Shown in pieces: positions 50,291 through 63,000 of a stretch of DNA of 64,000 nucleotides. Below the pieces are notes generated by a model. It saw only the letters and a program-made list of their open reading frames with translations, searched no databases and was not told the origin of the DNA. Position 1 is the stretch's first letter. Each line of letters begins with the position of its first letter. This stretch comes from Prinia subflava (lineage: Eukaryota; Chordata; Aves; Passeriformes; Cisticolidae), in assembly GCF_021018805.1 (NCBI RefSeq), contig NC_086247.1, positions 92,984,140 through 93,048,139 of the forward strand, in the 5' to 3' direction. The position numbers and the translations under genes were made by a program.

Positions 50291-53200
50291 TCTTTGGCTC
50301 TTTTAAATTTTTTTTTTGTATTTTTGCTGTGAGAGGGAATTTCATTAATAAGTTGAGCTGTGGGATCCCAAGTACGATTGAATGAAGAGAGTGCCAATAT
50401 TTTGCCCTGAATGAGGTGAAAATGCAATCGATTCTAGAAATCTCCAGTTCTGAGACAGATATTCTTAATGTTTCTAGCCTGCTGTTCCCACTCCCCAAGA
50501 TAGTCTTCTCATCTTTCCTTATTGCTTCAGCCATCTAAGCTTCCTTACATTAAAATTCTAGCTATTTGTGGGAGGCTAACAGTAGTTTACAGTATGACCA
50601 TTGAAAGAAATAAATTGAACAGAAATTTATCCAGAGTAAAGGGAACAAAGGCTCCTTGAAAGGCTACTATCTGTAAAATTATAAATACGACATTTGTGGT
50701 CAGTTGAAAAATATATTACACAGCACAAATCTCCTGATCCTCAATCTGAGAGATCAGTTTAGAGAAATAGGCTAAGTTTTTATATTAAAAATGTAAACAT
50801 TTAGAAGAATTGAAGAGGTAGAAGTTATGTGTTTACTGCTTAATCTGAAATCTCATGAATAAGTTAGCATTATTTTAAAAGAAACAAACCCAACCTCTAC
50901 AAAACCATGAAATTATTTTCTCTACTCAAAACCCCTCTGCGTAAAAGATGGGCATTTCCACCACATGTAAAACACGTGCTGTCGTCAGCAGTGAGGTTTG
51001 TTCTCGATTCTGATGCGTCTGTGGTAATCTACAAACCAGCCTGAGCAGGTTGGCCCTGTTTTCTTCTTGTGTGAGGCTCATCTGCATGAATATGTTAGCA
51101 AGTACATAACCTTTCATCTGTTTCTCAGGTCCATTTACCCATGAAGAAACTTTCCAAATTAGATGGTCATGATGAATAAAGCATTCAGTGTTAATGAATT
51201 TTCTTGCCTTTAGACAACTGTGGAATGGGTATACATACAACCCACAAGCCTGTCAGGATTATTTCAGGATTCTTGAAGTAACAATGAACAAGGGAGAAGA
51301 AAAGCTAAGCATTTAGGGAAGGCATTCTTTGGGAAACAAATACTTCAGGGATAAATCCAAACCAGTAAGAGGTGGTCTACCTTTGCTAAGCTCTAGGATG
51401 TTTGCTAGAAAAATCTGTTCTGCTTAGAGGTTGTGCCTTTACTGGAAATTGAGGATCTGCTGAGTAAACGATGCAGTTGTTGTCTGCAGCAGGAAAAGTG
51501 CCAATTTGATGAAGGCAGTAATGTTAGAATGGGGCCATAGCAAAACTCTAGCATGGATGGCAGAAAAAACAGCTGTCTTCTAAACCACAGTTAAGGACTT
51601 ATGAGCTTGACCTAATAAAGCTTCATTTGAAAACCTGCTCCAATAAGATTACGGGTGAGACTGAAAAGTCCTGGTATGTTATATTAGAAGAGTCCTGTGA
51701 ATTAGATGAATGAACAGTTCTCAATCCACCTGTTGCTCTTTCATTCACTAGTCTCCTTTTCTTGGCATTTTGAAGGTTTGGGGCCAAAACAAGGCACAGA
51801 GTTAATTAATATTAGGGACTGGATAACAAAGGCAGCAGGTAAACTCATTTGTCTTCTCTGTTTTTGGACAGGGAGGCCTCTCTGAGGCCTGATGGTATCA
51901 GCTGAAGTCAATATCTTCATATGACTTAGCTTGGAGGATGACTTGTCTCTTGCTGTGTAAATGTAGACAAGCACCTTAAATGTAGATCACAGGAGACTGG
52001 TTTATTTGAAATCATTGCATGATGTTTTAATTAAAACATTCTACCACAAAATAGTATTCTTTAATTTTCTCTTGCACCTTTCATCCTCAAATACTCTACA
52101 AACATCAATGCATTAAAATTGTCAGCAATCAAGAATCATAGGCAGGAGAGAAGATACTCTCTAAAAAGCAGATAAGTATAAAGGTGAAGTTCTTTTACCA
52201 GGTGTGAAAACTGACATAGAGGTTTAGTTTATGTGTGTTTGCATAGAAAGTCTTGGGGGAAAAAAAATAAAATAAAATTCCTGATTCCCAGACCTGCACT
52301 TTAAGCGCAGAACATAATTTCTTACGAGTACCAAAAAAGAAAAGCAAAGGTGAGAGAAAGAAAATAGAGGAAGACTTACAATAACCAGAAATAAATAGAT
52401 TAAAATAATAGTTTTCTTCTATAAATTAGGAATTCTGTCCTGCTTAAAAGCTGAATAAAAACTTGAAAGTAGCTGAAAATGCTTCCTTCTGTCTTTTGAA
52501 AGTGACCTGGCTTTTTACGCTTTGAAGACATAGAATAGAACTTGGCATCCTATTGTCTCTGGTGATTCTCTGAATCATGGAAAGGAAGGTCATTCTAGCC
52601 CCAAATAACCACCTAACTACCAAATTTTAACAATAACTCAAGACAACACTCCAACTAGCTGGATGGTTATCAATACTGAGTAAAAAGCCTCTGGAACAAC
52701 ATGAGGAACTACAAATCACAAATCTGATTAGCAGCATGTTTCCATCTCCCTTGGTGTTTTACTTCTTGCCTTAGAAATATATATATATATATACATATAT
52801 ACACATAAATTTTCACATTCCTTTTATCTTCAAGGTCTTTTCTGGAAAGAAAATGAGTAATTGTTACCATTCAGTGTAAACAATACACCAAAAGCAGACT
52901 TACTATAGGCAGACTTTATAATATACCTTTTAGCTCATTATTCATGCTTCATAGGCATTACATGTAATGTATCAATATTACAGATAATATTTAGTGCTCA
53001 TTTCTCAATAACCTTATCTTTCCATCTCATATCAGGTTGCAAACCATAAATTAGACTGTGGCATCTTGATTAAGAACTATTGATCTGTACTGGAAGATCG
53101 AATATCCCTATTCCATTTTACTTTATTTAAAATTTTTGAAATATGCTAAGTCTTGTGTCTGACTGATGGCTAATGCAGAAGAAGGAAAAAATCTTTTCTA

Positions 53201-53514
53201 ATAGACTAGCTCCTTGCAGAATACTTAAGTAGTCTAATTGAAGACTGGCAATATCACTTGATTTTGTCTTTTACTTACTTGTCTTTATTAACTGAACATT
53301 AGCTGATGCAGAAGTTTGAAACATTAATTTTTTGTTATGTTTTAAAACATGATCACCAAGTGCAGATCATGCAAAGATAAATGTCCAGAAAACTATTCCT
53401 ATGTGGCCTAAATGATTGACCCTTTGGATACACTATAAAAATAATAAAGAAAAGGTTTATGTGTTCTTGTGCCCTTGTGTTCTTGTTTTGCACATACAAT
53501 GAAAAATACAAAAA
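50291..53514. other. PRL 5' flank and intergenic DNA
   Basis: Apart from the candidate element at 50.93-51.24 kb, nothing is recognised. The open frames (up to 104 codons) do not resemble known proteins. An AT dinucleotide run lies at about 52776-52803. Confidence 0.5.
50930..51240. promoter_or_regulatory. Candidate upstream PRL element with E-box and MARE-like palindrome
   Basis: This block lies about 0.8-1.1 kb upstream of the predicted PRL start and is richer in GC and CpG than its flanks. It contains CACGTG (50973-50978), overlapped by TGCTGTCGTCAGCA (50977-50990). The latter differs at one base from the CRE-type Maf recognition palindrome. The minus strand is open for 104 codons here, but the translation resembles nothing I know. 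The reading as a regulatory element is inference from position and motif content. Confidence 0.35.
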
Positions 53515-54241
53515 AGGTCAAGATCCCTCTGGAATTAAATCTGACAAAAGATATCAAGAAGAACAAGAAGGTCTTTTTCAAATACATAAACAACAAAGGA
53601 AAGCTAAGAATAATGTGAGCCTGTTACCAAAAGAAGGGAAACCCTGGTAACAGAGGACACAGCAAAGGCAGAACTGCGGAATGCTGCCTTTGCATTGGGA
53701 CAAGACCAGCCTTCAAGAATCCCTGACCTGGGAGACCAGGGTAGAGGAATGCTGAAAGAAAGACTTTCCCTTGATCAAGGAGGATTGGGTCAGAGAACAC
53801 TCAGGAAAACCTGATATCATCGAGTCCATGGGCCCTGATAGGATTTATCCACAAATGCTGAGAATTGATGGACACCATAGCAAGACCACTTAAAATCACC
53901 TTTGAAAGTTGGTGGCACTCAGTAGAGGTGCCCGAGGACTGGAAAAAAGGAAATGTGAGTCTGATTTTCAAAAAGGGCAAGCAAGAGGACCCAGGGAACT
54001 ACCAGACTGTCAGCCTCACCTCACTCCCTGGAAAGGTGACGGAGCGCCTCATTCCTGGGGCCATCTTTGTCTGCATGGAGCACAAGAAGGTCATCAGGAG
54101 TAGTCAGCGTGGATGCACTAAAGGCAAATCATGCTTGGCTGACCTAATTGCCTTCTATGATGAATCAACTACCTGGATAGATCAGGGGAGAGCAGTGGAT
54201 ATCGTGGAAAGTAGCTCTGGGGAGAAGGACCTTGGGGCCTT
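53515..54241 (+). mobile_element. CR1 LINE ORF2 fragment with internal deletion
   Basis: The sequence follows the CR1 linker between endonuclease and reverse transcriptase, then the N-terminal RT region. An open frame from 53865 reads EVPEDWKKGNVSLIFKKGKQ, EDPGNYQTVSLTSLPGKVTE and TKGKSCLADLIAFYDE up to GRAVDIV at about 54205. There it jumps to AGCTCTGGGGAGAAGGACC, which belongs several hundred bases further on in CR1. The RT segment with the catalytic Asp-Asp box is therefore missing. Frame breaks upstream of 53865 and the deletion make it inactive. The element then ends in unrelated DNA. Confidence 0.92.
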
Positions 54242-54362
54242 GTCTTTCTTTTATAGAATATTTGCTAAATTATCCTGTCAATTTTACTTAGTGGTTGACT
54301 TTGAAAAGTTGCAAAACTGTTTTATCTGGATCAACCCCAAATCCTCAGAGCACATTAATTTT

Positions 54363-54490
54363 TCATAAAATCATAAAACTGTGGAATGATTTTAGTTGGA
54401 AGGGACCTTAAAGATCATATTGTTCCACCTGCCCTGCCACAGCGAGGGGAACCTTTCACTACACTAGGTTGCTCAAATCTCCATCCAGAC
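54363..54490 (-). mobile_element. CR1 LINE 3' end, antisense
   Basis: TCATAAAATCATAAAACTGT is followed by TTGGAAGGGACCTTAAAGAT, CTGCCCTGCCACAG and TAGGTTGCTCAAATCTCCAT. This is the reverse complement of the CR1 3' terminus. It lies 122 bp from, and faces, the plus-strand CR1 fragment just before it, so the two are separate insertions. Confidence 0.93.
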
Positions 54491-57148
54491 TTGTGGAAAA
54501 TACATTTGGATGAGGAAAACAAACAGAATATTTTTTCAATCTATAGTTTTAAATGAAAAATATTTTGTCTTTTGTGATTACTCCCTATAAGATCCATGAA
54601 ACTTTTATGCAGAATTTAAGTGATTTTCTAGGATTCTGTTAAACAAGGACTCTTTATTCTCCCATCTTCTTCATATAGGGAACAGGAGATTTTTAAAAGC
54701 ATTCTTTCCAAATCTTAGTCTCAGGAAAACCAGCAAAACAAGGATTGAGTCCTTTCTTAGTGTGCTCTCTGCATAGAGGCTGGTAAAAAATAGATAAGAA
54801 CATAAGGGAAAAGAATTCCATATGGAGAAAAAAAAAAAGGTGGAAATCTTAGGGAGATTTTCAGTTTACTTTTAATCACATACCAGTGTGCTTTCATAAA
54901 ATTTCAGAAGTAGACATAAAAATAAAACGGCAAAACGTGTTTTAAAAATAATTTATCAACATCGCAATTACGATGGCATACATCTAAGTACACCATGAAA
55001 TATTAAGTGTGAAGCCCAAGTAGAATTCCAGCTAATGATAGCAAAATCCCAGAGGACTTTGCAAAGAGTGGAGTAAAAGCTGGCTAGTGTATTAGGTTCC
55101 TGATACTTGAAGTTGTTTGAAGCCTTTGGCTCAGTGCTCACTAATGCTGTGTCTGTGTATTATCAAATAACTTGGCAGTATAAATTTGATCTGGATCACA
55201 CATAACTGCATTATGGCACTTCAGCTGAATTATCGAGAGACCACGTTATGGTACTTATCCTGGCCTGACATTTGACACCAGATTTATCTGGCTCTTGGAG
55301 GTTGGATGATAAGGATCTGACATCTGCTAGGACAGAGATGCACTACAAAACTTTTTGTATGAATGTGAAGTGGCACGCTAAGTCTGTGCTGGTTCAACAT
55401 TGAATATTGTGTGGTTGCAATATTATTTATCCAATACCTTAAATCCAATTTTTCTTTTTTGGAGGTGAAAACTAGTGATTTTGAAAGTGGAGTCTCCAAC
55501 CTCCAAAAAAGTCTTTAGAGTGGGTTACTGTGACTATAACTGTATAGTTGAGATTTTCACTAGTTTTGACAGCTTCTTCTATCTACCTAGTTTTTGTTCT
55601 GCTTCTGGGGTGGTGGAATAACCTGTTGTGCCATAGCTGGCCACATTTCCAAAGCTGCGAGATACAGCCCAGGCCAAATGAGGAAATAACTAAGTAGTTG
55701 CACACTTTGACTTATAAGATACTGCTATAAAAACATCACTTTTTTAGCTCTTCCTTAGCCTCAAGAAAAAAGTATGCTTTTTTCTTGAGGCTAAGGAAGA
55801 GTATGTGCTTGAGGCACATCAAACACCAGAACTCCAGAGACTGAAGACCTACTGATTTAAATAGTTCCTATGTTTTCTGCTTGTTTTCCCATACATTAGC
55901 TTTGTGTGTGATTTGTTTCCCTTGACAATGTTCAGCTACAATCATAGCTGCAATATGCTACAATCAGGTTATTTTCCATGAGGTCCAGATATCAGCTAAT
56001 CATTCTCCAGGATAAAGTAGAATGAATTGCAAGATTTTACTTAGGGTCGACATGCCACAGTGGAATTCACTGGTGAACTGGGATATTATAGGTATTGATT
56101 TAAGTAATATATTTGTGTAACACACTTCTAATGAAAAGTAATAAAGAGTAAAATTGCCATCAGAAGATTGGAATTTTCCTGCCAGTAAACAAGGAATAGG
56201 AGAAATAGAACTTGGTTTAAATATTTGCATATTTTTAATTCTATGGATAAATGCATCACTGGAAAAATATTTCCTTGAGTGCTTTGTGGAACTACAGTCT
56301 GTAAAAGTAAGAGGGTTTTTTTGTTTGTTTGTTTTTTCTTTTCAATTGCAAATGCATTGAAAAGAGCACTGAAGTGTGCACAGAGATTTTGAGCACATTT
56401 GAATGGGAAGGTATTTCCTTAGATTGCGGTAAGCATGGTTCTGTTTTAGCATGCAGTGCTTGATTTTAGTAATGGATAGTAACACAAAATGGCAAATGGT
56501 AGTTCTGTCCTGTCCTTTAGAAGTGCATTTTGTGAAGATACATTTTTTTCCTCCTGATGTGAAATGCATGTGAAATGCTCATTGGTCCAATAATTTCTGA
56601 TATATATGTCAGGATTGAATGGAGAATAAAAGGTCAGTAGAATTTTTCTTGGGGAGTGAGGTATTAGCTGAAAGCAACAGGCAGAGATCTATGCTGATCT
56701 TGCTTCTTTGGGAGGATCTTACTTTTAGCTGCGCACTTATCAGAGGAAGGAATGCATATTGCTGCTCAAAATCTTCTACTTCATAATGGAATGGAAGCAA
56801 TCCTGAAACAATGTGACCTTTACTTGTCTTTAAGGAAGCATTCATGTCAGAGTTTTCTCTGAGTAATTTCAAAATCTGTCAAATTCTCTTTTCTTCATTG
56901 GTTTGTTACTGTTTCTAAACATAATAATAAAAACAACAACAAAACCCCCAAACATACAAACCCCAGCAAACCCTGAAGGGATGAGGTAAATGTGTATTGG
57001 GCATCTCCTGTCCCAGAGAAAATTTGGAACTTCAAATCTTATTTAGGGTCTCACTAGAATATTGTTTTCTATTCTACCTCATTTAAAAAATATTTTCATT
57101 CCTCTTATCAAATTTATTGAACCCAGGCTAGAAACTAATATTGGCATA
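54491..57148. other. AT-rich intergenic DNA with a perfect hairpin
   Basis: No gene recognised. The notable item is the inverted repeat at 55748-55801; remaining frames are short and unrecognised. Confidence 0.5.
55748..55801. repeat. Perfect 25-bp inverted repeat, 4-nt loop
   Basis: Arms 55748-55772 and 55777-55801 are exactly complementary over 25 bp around the loop TATG. The same TATG follows the right arm at 55802-55805 after one register step (GTATG). A smaller hairpin TGTGC-TTGAG-GCACA comes straight after (55805-55819). Perfect long arms with a tiny loop suggest a recent fold-back template switch during replication rather than a microRNA, whose stems normally carry mismatches. Confidence 0.95.
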
Positions 57149-57154
57149 GATTTT

Positions 57155-57479
57155 TGTTGCCATGAGGATTTTTCCTAGTTTGCCGAGCGTTCATGTTGAA
57201 GCAGAGACGTGCAGTCTCTTGTGCTTGTTAATGTAAACACTGGCCATGTTTTGCTAACTCTTTCATTGTTCACATATTTCTAGGTGGGAGGAGAAAGGTG
57301 ATTGACAGTTGGCTTGGCCAGTGTGGTGGGGAGGTGGGAATTCCATCCTCCAATCCACAGGTCTCATAGGAAATGTGTAAAAGTGGTTTTTGTAAATAAA
57401 CCCGGGTCTTCCTGCCCTGCTCTGCTGAACCCAGAACTGTGTCCCGAGTCACTCATTCTGGTCAGGCCCCACGGTGATA
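57155..57479 (+). mobile_element. Solo LTR, family A copy 2 (325 bp, 6-bp TSD)
   Basis: It begins TGTTGCCATGAG and ends GGTGATA, and is flanked by GATTTT on both sides (57149-57154 and 57480-57485). It shares its ends, length and several blocks with the 33.59-kb element: ATGTAAACAC, the GAGGTGGGA segment, AATAAA (57395-57400 here) and CCTGCTCTGCTGAACCCAGA. No internal viral region is present. This copy keeps more CpGs and may be younger than its sister. Confidence 0.87.
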
Positions 57480-57485
57480 GATTTT

Positions 57486-59924
57486 TTTGAAAGATGTGAA
57501 ATTATTTTAGTAAAATGCATTCACCTACTTCCTAAAACTTTTTCTTTGATGGTAAAGTGGGAAAGTTGTTACCCAGTGACTGTATATTCTGTGCTATTTA
57601 AAAAAATCATTTACAAGGTAAAAAAAAAAAAAAAAGCATGGAAATACATATAGATATATATTTAGCAGGCAAAGACCATGGTATATTCTGTGCTGAGGTT
57701 GTCACCTATTCCAAGTGGTAGGATTTGTTTATAACTTCAAAACTTACAGGTGATGGCTATTAAGTAATAAAGCAAAGAAGAAATAAATGATTGTCAATAA
57801 AATGAAAACAGATGAAGCTTTAAAGAAAACTTTTTAAACAGAAATAGAAAAAAAATATGAACAAAAAAACTTTTCGGTAGCAAACATTTCTAACCAGTCC
57901 TTAAAAGGTCAGATACATTAAATTGCACACCTGCAGCACATTTTTATGTTTAAAAATTCATTAAAAAATATGGAAGGTACATTTCTGTTCAATCTCTTCT
58001 CTAATGAATATATTTGCATACAATCACAGCTTTTCTCCTTTAGTGCTTTCTTACTCATTTCCTAAGTCCTCAGTCTGTAACCTGATTTTGTAGGATTTGC
58101 AAAGCTGATGCCAAAGTCACCATGGAAATGTCATGACACTGTCATTTTTGGAAGTGCCTGGTCACTGTAAGTGGCTGACACAGTGCAGCTTCATGGCTGA
58201 GCAAGAACATCAAATAAACTGTGCAACTTGTTTCAATAGCCATGGATTTTTGTGTAAACAAGAAAAGGAAAAGGAATTGTTGCCTATTTTGTCTATGTAT
58301 TTTACTTTTGTTTTTTGAAGTGTGATTATGAAATCATTATTTGAGCTACTCTTCAACACAGCTCTTCCCAAGGCATGAAGGCTTTGATATTTTTACAGTC
58401 TTCCTTGGGGAAAAAAAAATCAAAAAACACAACAACAACCCAATAGGAGGGAATGGAGTGCAGCACAATCTTTGCATCACTCTCTCCTAGTAGATTTTCT
58501 GATCTGGTTGTGGTTTCAAAGCTTGGGGCTAATATTCACTGTGGAGCATATTTCAGGAGTGTTTGGCTTTATACCTGTGAAACACATCATATCATCCCAC
58601 CTTCTAGACACCAGAAAAGATGAAATTTTAGTAATGAATAAAATTAACTTGTTTGAATCCTTCATAAAAATGTTTATGATAAACAGAAGTAATTAATTAA
58701 AAAGAATGTATATACTAAAAGTAATTCTTCTTAAATGACTGAAGTTTTTTCAAATTATTATATTCTTTCCTTTCCTTTTAAGGAAACCCTTACAACCTGA
58801 CACAAATTCTGTGCAAAAATTCTGCTTTTCTGAGGGTGTATACTGTCAACCTCCTTAAACGTATGAGTTTTTAATTCAGTCTTTAAAAAGTGGAGGGAAG
58901 ATCTGTATCAAAATAGTACAGTTTTACACTCACTTTTGCTGTGAAAAACACAATCATAATATTAAATATTTCTGATATACTTTATCTCTTATAATAAAAA
59001 TAAATCAGTAATATATAGGAGAAAGCGAGCCAGGTTACAATTAAGATGATCAGAATATCTCAGTTTTTTAAATATTTATTTCTCGTCTTTTTAATAGCAG
59101 AACAAAAGGGTATTTATGTTGGCTTGCAAAATTAAAACAGTGTGGTATGATTTTGCAGCACATTTTGCCATTACGGCTCTTGAGTTCGTGTGTAGACTTA
59201 TCCTGTAGCTGGATCCATTATTTGCACATGTCTGTGAGCTGACAATTCCAAATAATTAAATGGGAATGAAAAGACAGCAGAAGGCTTTTTCTCAGTTTAC
59301 AACAGACTTGTTCGGGAGAAAAAATCATCTTTAAGTAAACCAGATAATGTAACTTGAAAATTCTTCCTTTGTTGTAGTCACTTTATCTTCCACAAATCCT
59401 TCTTTCCTGTACTGGTCATAAATCTATAGCTGTTAAAAAAAAACAAGCAAAGAAAATACAAACAAAACAAACAAAAAACCCAAACAAAACCCAAACAAAA
59501 ATAGCAAACCCTTTTCATTTTAAGCAGTGTCAAAGAAACAAACCCTTTTACTTGTTAGAAATCATGATCATCACAAGAATAGAAAGGCAAAGTGGCCAGT
59601 GCTCCAATTTTTACAGTGCTCCAATTTTACTCTCTGGCTTGTAGGAACAAGTATGAAGGAATTGTAACTATACTGGCAGTAACAGAACCTGCCGGTATTT
59701 GGTTTAATAAAGACCTCATTAATCCCATAAAATCTTAGTGTGAGGTAGAGCTGCTCTTAACCATTCTCACTCGGCTAGATGTGAAGAACCTTCAAAGCCT
59801 GTAAACATGCCAGCAGTAACTGACAATTCTTATACATTCCCTCCAGCCACCTTTCATTGCACAAAGGTTTTTAATTTAGATCCTTCATATCTTTTAAAGG
59901 TTTAAAAATCCTCTCCTTACTTCT

Positions 59925-59926
<2 letters not shown>
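57486..59926. other. AT-rich intergenic DNA with simple repeats
   Basis: No gene recognised. It holds an A run at 57620-57636, an A-rich CAAA tract at 59433-59505 and a 17-bp tandem duplication at 59597-59630. Confidence 0.55.
59597..59630. repeat. 17-bp tandem duplication
   Basis: Two adjacent copies beginning CAGTGCTCCAATTTT (59597-59613, 59614-59630) differ only at the last base or so. Simple local duplication. Confidence 0.9.
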
Positions 59927-59997
<71 letters not shown>

Positions 59998-60010
59998 GTT
60001 TGTTTGGTTT
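59927..60010. repeat. Poly-T / (GTT)n / (GTTT)n compound microsatellite
   Basis: Thirty-four T residues (59927-59960) are followed by about eleven GTT units (59961-59994) and then GTTT units. Read on the other strand it is a CAA-rich tract running into poly-A, as at the tail of a retroposed sequence. However, no recognisable element precedes it on that strand. Confidence 0.95.
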
Positions 60011-63000
60011 TTTAAAATTTCTTTCTCTCTTTTCTTCTTTTCAGAACATGAATCTGTGAGGAGGAAAAATGACAACAAAAATCCTTGACATCTGGAGAGA
60101 ATTTCAGATTGATTTTTGCCTTCTGAAATGAAACCTAGAAGGTTTTTTTAAATTATGAGTAAAAGGACAAATCAGCAAGGACCAAACATATCTGAAAGGC
60201 CCATGTGAGTGTTCAGTGCTCTCCACTGGAGATTTTGTGGAGGAATATGGTTGGTCTGAAGGCTTTTTTCCTAAGAACATCAGCTTAGAAAGGGCTGTTA
60301 GCTTGTAGATAAAAGCAGACATATGCTATAGCATTCTCCAGGACTGCATTACACACACATGCCTCAAAATGACTGCGGAAGAAAAAACAACATAGCATAA
60401 AACGCTTCAGGAAAATATACTGCTTGTGTTTCTGTTTCTTTTGTTTTCTGTGGGGAGATGTCCCTAGTATTTCTGTTTTGTGATAGATCTAAGGTATTGT
60501 GGGATGAGTTCTAGAGGTTTGGAATAAAGTCAGTAGGGCACATGTTGCTATTTCTTCAGGAACCTTTAACATTGTATCTTCTAACAACTTGGGAACTATG
60601 ACTATTTCTATAACCCTGGTGGAGTGTGTCTTGCCTGTAGACAAAGGCACAGGTCATGTGCATAAACTGCACATAAAATTATGCTCTGTTCTGCATCTCT
60701 GTTTTCATTCCTTCAGGATCATCCACACATCATATAGCTCTATTTAATTTGTGCTGGCTTTGGTTTTCCTTCCTCAACTGCTACATATGTTCTATTCATG
60801 CCCCACTGTGACACCACATGAAAAACAAAAGGTTGTTTGACCTCCTGAAATCCATTAGTCTGCCACCTGTCTCCATGTATCTAGATGTAATGATGCCTAT
60901 ATTTGCATCATGCAACTCACACACATATCTCATTTTGTTCTGGACAAATGGTCTGGATCAGTCCAGAAATTTGTTTGACAGACACATCATAGTCATATGT
61001 ATGCTACAAACCTTCCACACAGACCCATTCACAGGCTTACTGCATGTAATGGGTGTCAGACTCAGTCAAGGGAAAATTTAGAAGGCCCCAGACCATGTTG
61101 ATTTGTAATGCCTTTGACAGAGTAAGGTTTTATGCAAACAATGGAATGGGTGATCTGGCTGCTCCCAGCCTCCTTTCATAGAGTACTTTGTGTTAATGGA
61201 AGACCAGCTAGTCTGGTCTTCCTATTGTCGATAGAACTTGGACTGTTTTTCTCAATAGGTCATACACCTAGCATGCATGATCATAAGAGTCAGAGAAATG
61301 CCATGGTCTTCCCTGGGATAGTTTGACATGATGCTGGATAAGTGCAGTCTGTGGGATGAAGTTTGGTGCAGCTCCTCTGCTAAAAACGTATCCCTGAATT
61401 TAGGGAACAACTACATTCCAGATCCTTATTTTGAATAGCATTGAAATCTACTGTTTTGAGCACTGATAGGGTTTGGCAAAGAAAAGATAGAATTATAAGG
61501 AGACAAGTATTTTTTTGCCTCATTTATAATCTTGTTGCTAATGAATATTGCTTGCATGAACATGGCAGATTATAGGGAAGTCATTTAACTGTCACCTTGA
61601 TCCACTGTTCAAGAACAAGAAACTTACTTCTTTGTCTGGCAAAGACTTCTTAATTCATTTTAATTTGTGATTTTTGTTCAGAATTTTTAGCTATTGGAAG
61701 TATACTGTTGCCTTATCCTGTTATTTTAAGCTTGGCAAAATCCACATAGGGGTTTAGCAAAACTGAGAATAGTTACCTATTTCATTGCTAATAACTATCA
61801 AAAATGTTATCAGTCAAAAAGATCTTTATTATTAATAATGTATATATTTTCTTGGCAGGACAAAAATTACATGTCACATTCCCTTGAAGCTGTTTTCTAC
61901 CAGCTACTGTGATATTTTTTGGAACAGACTTTGTAATAAAGAGGAGGCACGAATCATTCCCTCAGGGTGTCAACCAGATTGCTGGATAATTCTGGAAACA
62001 ATGAGTCCCATATCCAAACCTAGTTCCACCAAGATCCAGCCTGTATTCTGTCAGGTCTGAGATCCTGCTCCATATCATATGGTGGAATGAGAGGGGATGC
62101 CTTACATATGTATCTATTTATATATCAATGACTAGAGTCTATTTATGGGTGAAAAGATAGGGATTAGAAATTTTCATATACTTAAAAAGATTAGTTGCTG
62201 CAAAATACTGGTGTGCTGTTCTGTCCAGGGGACTCTGGAAACCAGCTTGCTGCAGTTGGAATCCAGGAATGTTTTTCAGATAGGCTTAAGGGCCATCTGG
62301 GCTAGAGGTATTTAAGTTACTGGCACAGCCATGGATCCCTGCTGCCAAATCCAGATCTGGCATTCAGTTTGGAATTTGACCATTCAGAGAAAGAGCAACA
62401 TAAAATTGTATCTGTCAATTGTTTTTAACTGTGGGTGAGTAATGCTGAATCCAGAGAAACCTGATGTTCTGGCCTCTCTATGAAAGCTGGAGCTTGGTTT
62501 GTATCACTGAGGAATCTGTAATTTTAACGTGCTTGTGGTAGTGTTGTTTCTGGTTATGAGCCCCAAATCACCTCTTTTGTTTAGTGTGAGAGTTATTTCT
62601 TGACAAGATCTACAATTTTCAGAGACAGAGGATCAAGAGGATAATACTGTAACACTCCTGACTCAAGGAAAGGCTGGACCCAGGTTTTGGAGGAGCTATA
62701 GCACAAAATATTACCTTTTTTTGTCATGCTAGCCAATATGCTGGAAGATTTTAGATGCCGTGTTTGCCATTGTTATCTTGCTTGTCTACCAGTAGTCTGC
62801 TCTCCTGCTTCTTTCCCTACAGTTCAACTCAGAACCAGAGTCAGCTGTAAAGAGTGAGTGAGGAGAGATGGAATCACCTTAATTACTTTGATGGCTGTAG
62901 ACAGCAAATAATTGCAGTGTTTCAATTTTATACCCATCAACTGTCACCTAATTTAGTGGATATCATTGATCTCCAGCAGAGAATTTTGAAATTATAATCA

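Noticed and set aside
53865..54368. 167-codon frame as a host gene
   Set aside because: Its sequence is CR1 reverse transcriptase with an internal deletion and a tail of unrelated codons.
55748..55801. Hairpin as a microRNA precursor
   Set aside because: The stem is perfectly paired with a 4-nt loop and only 25 bp long, unlike animal pre-miRNAs; a fold-back duplication explains it better.
57302..57490. Opposed 60-codon frames near 57.3 kb as small genes
   Set aside because: They lie within a solo LTR with defined ends and target-site duplications.
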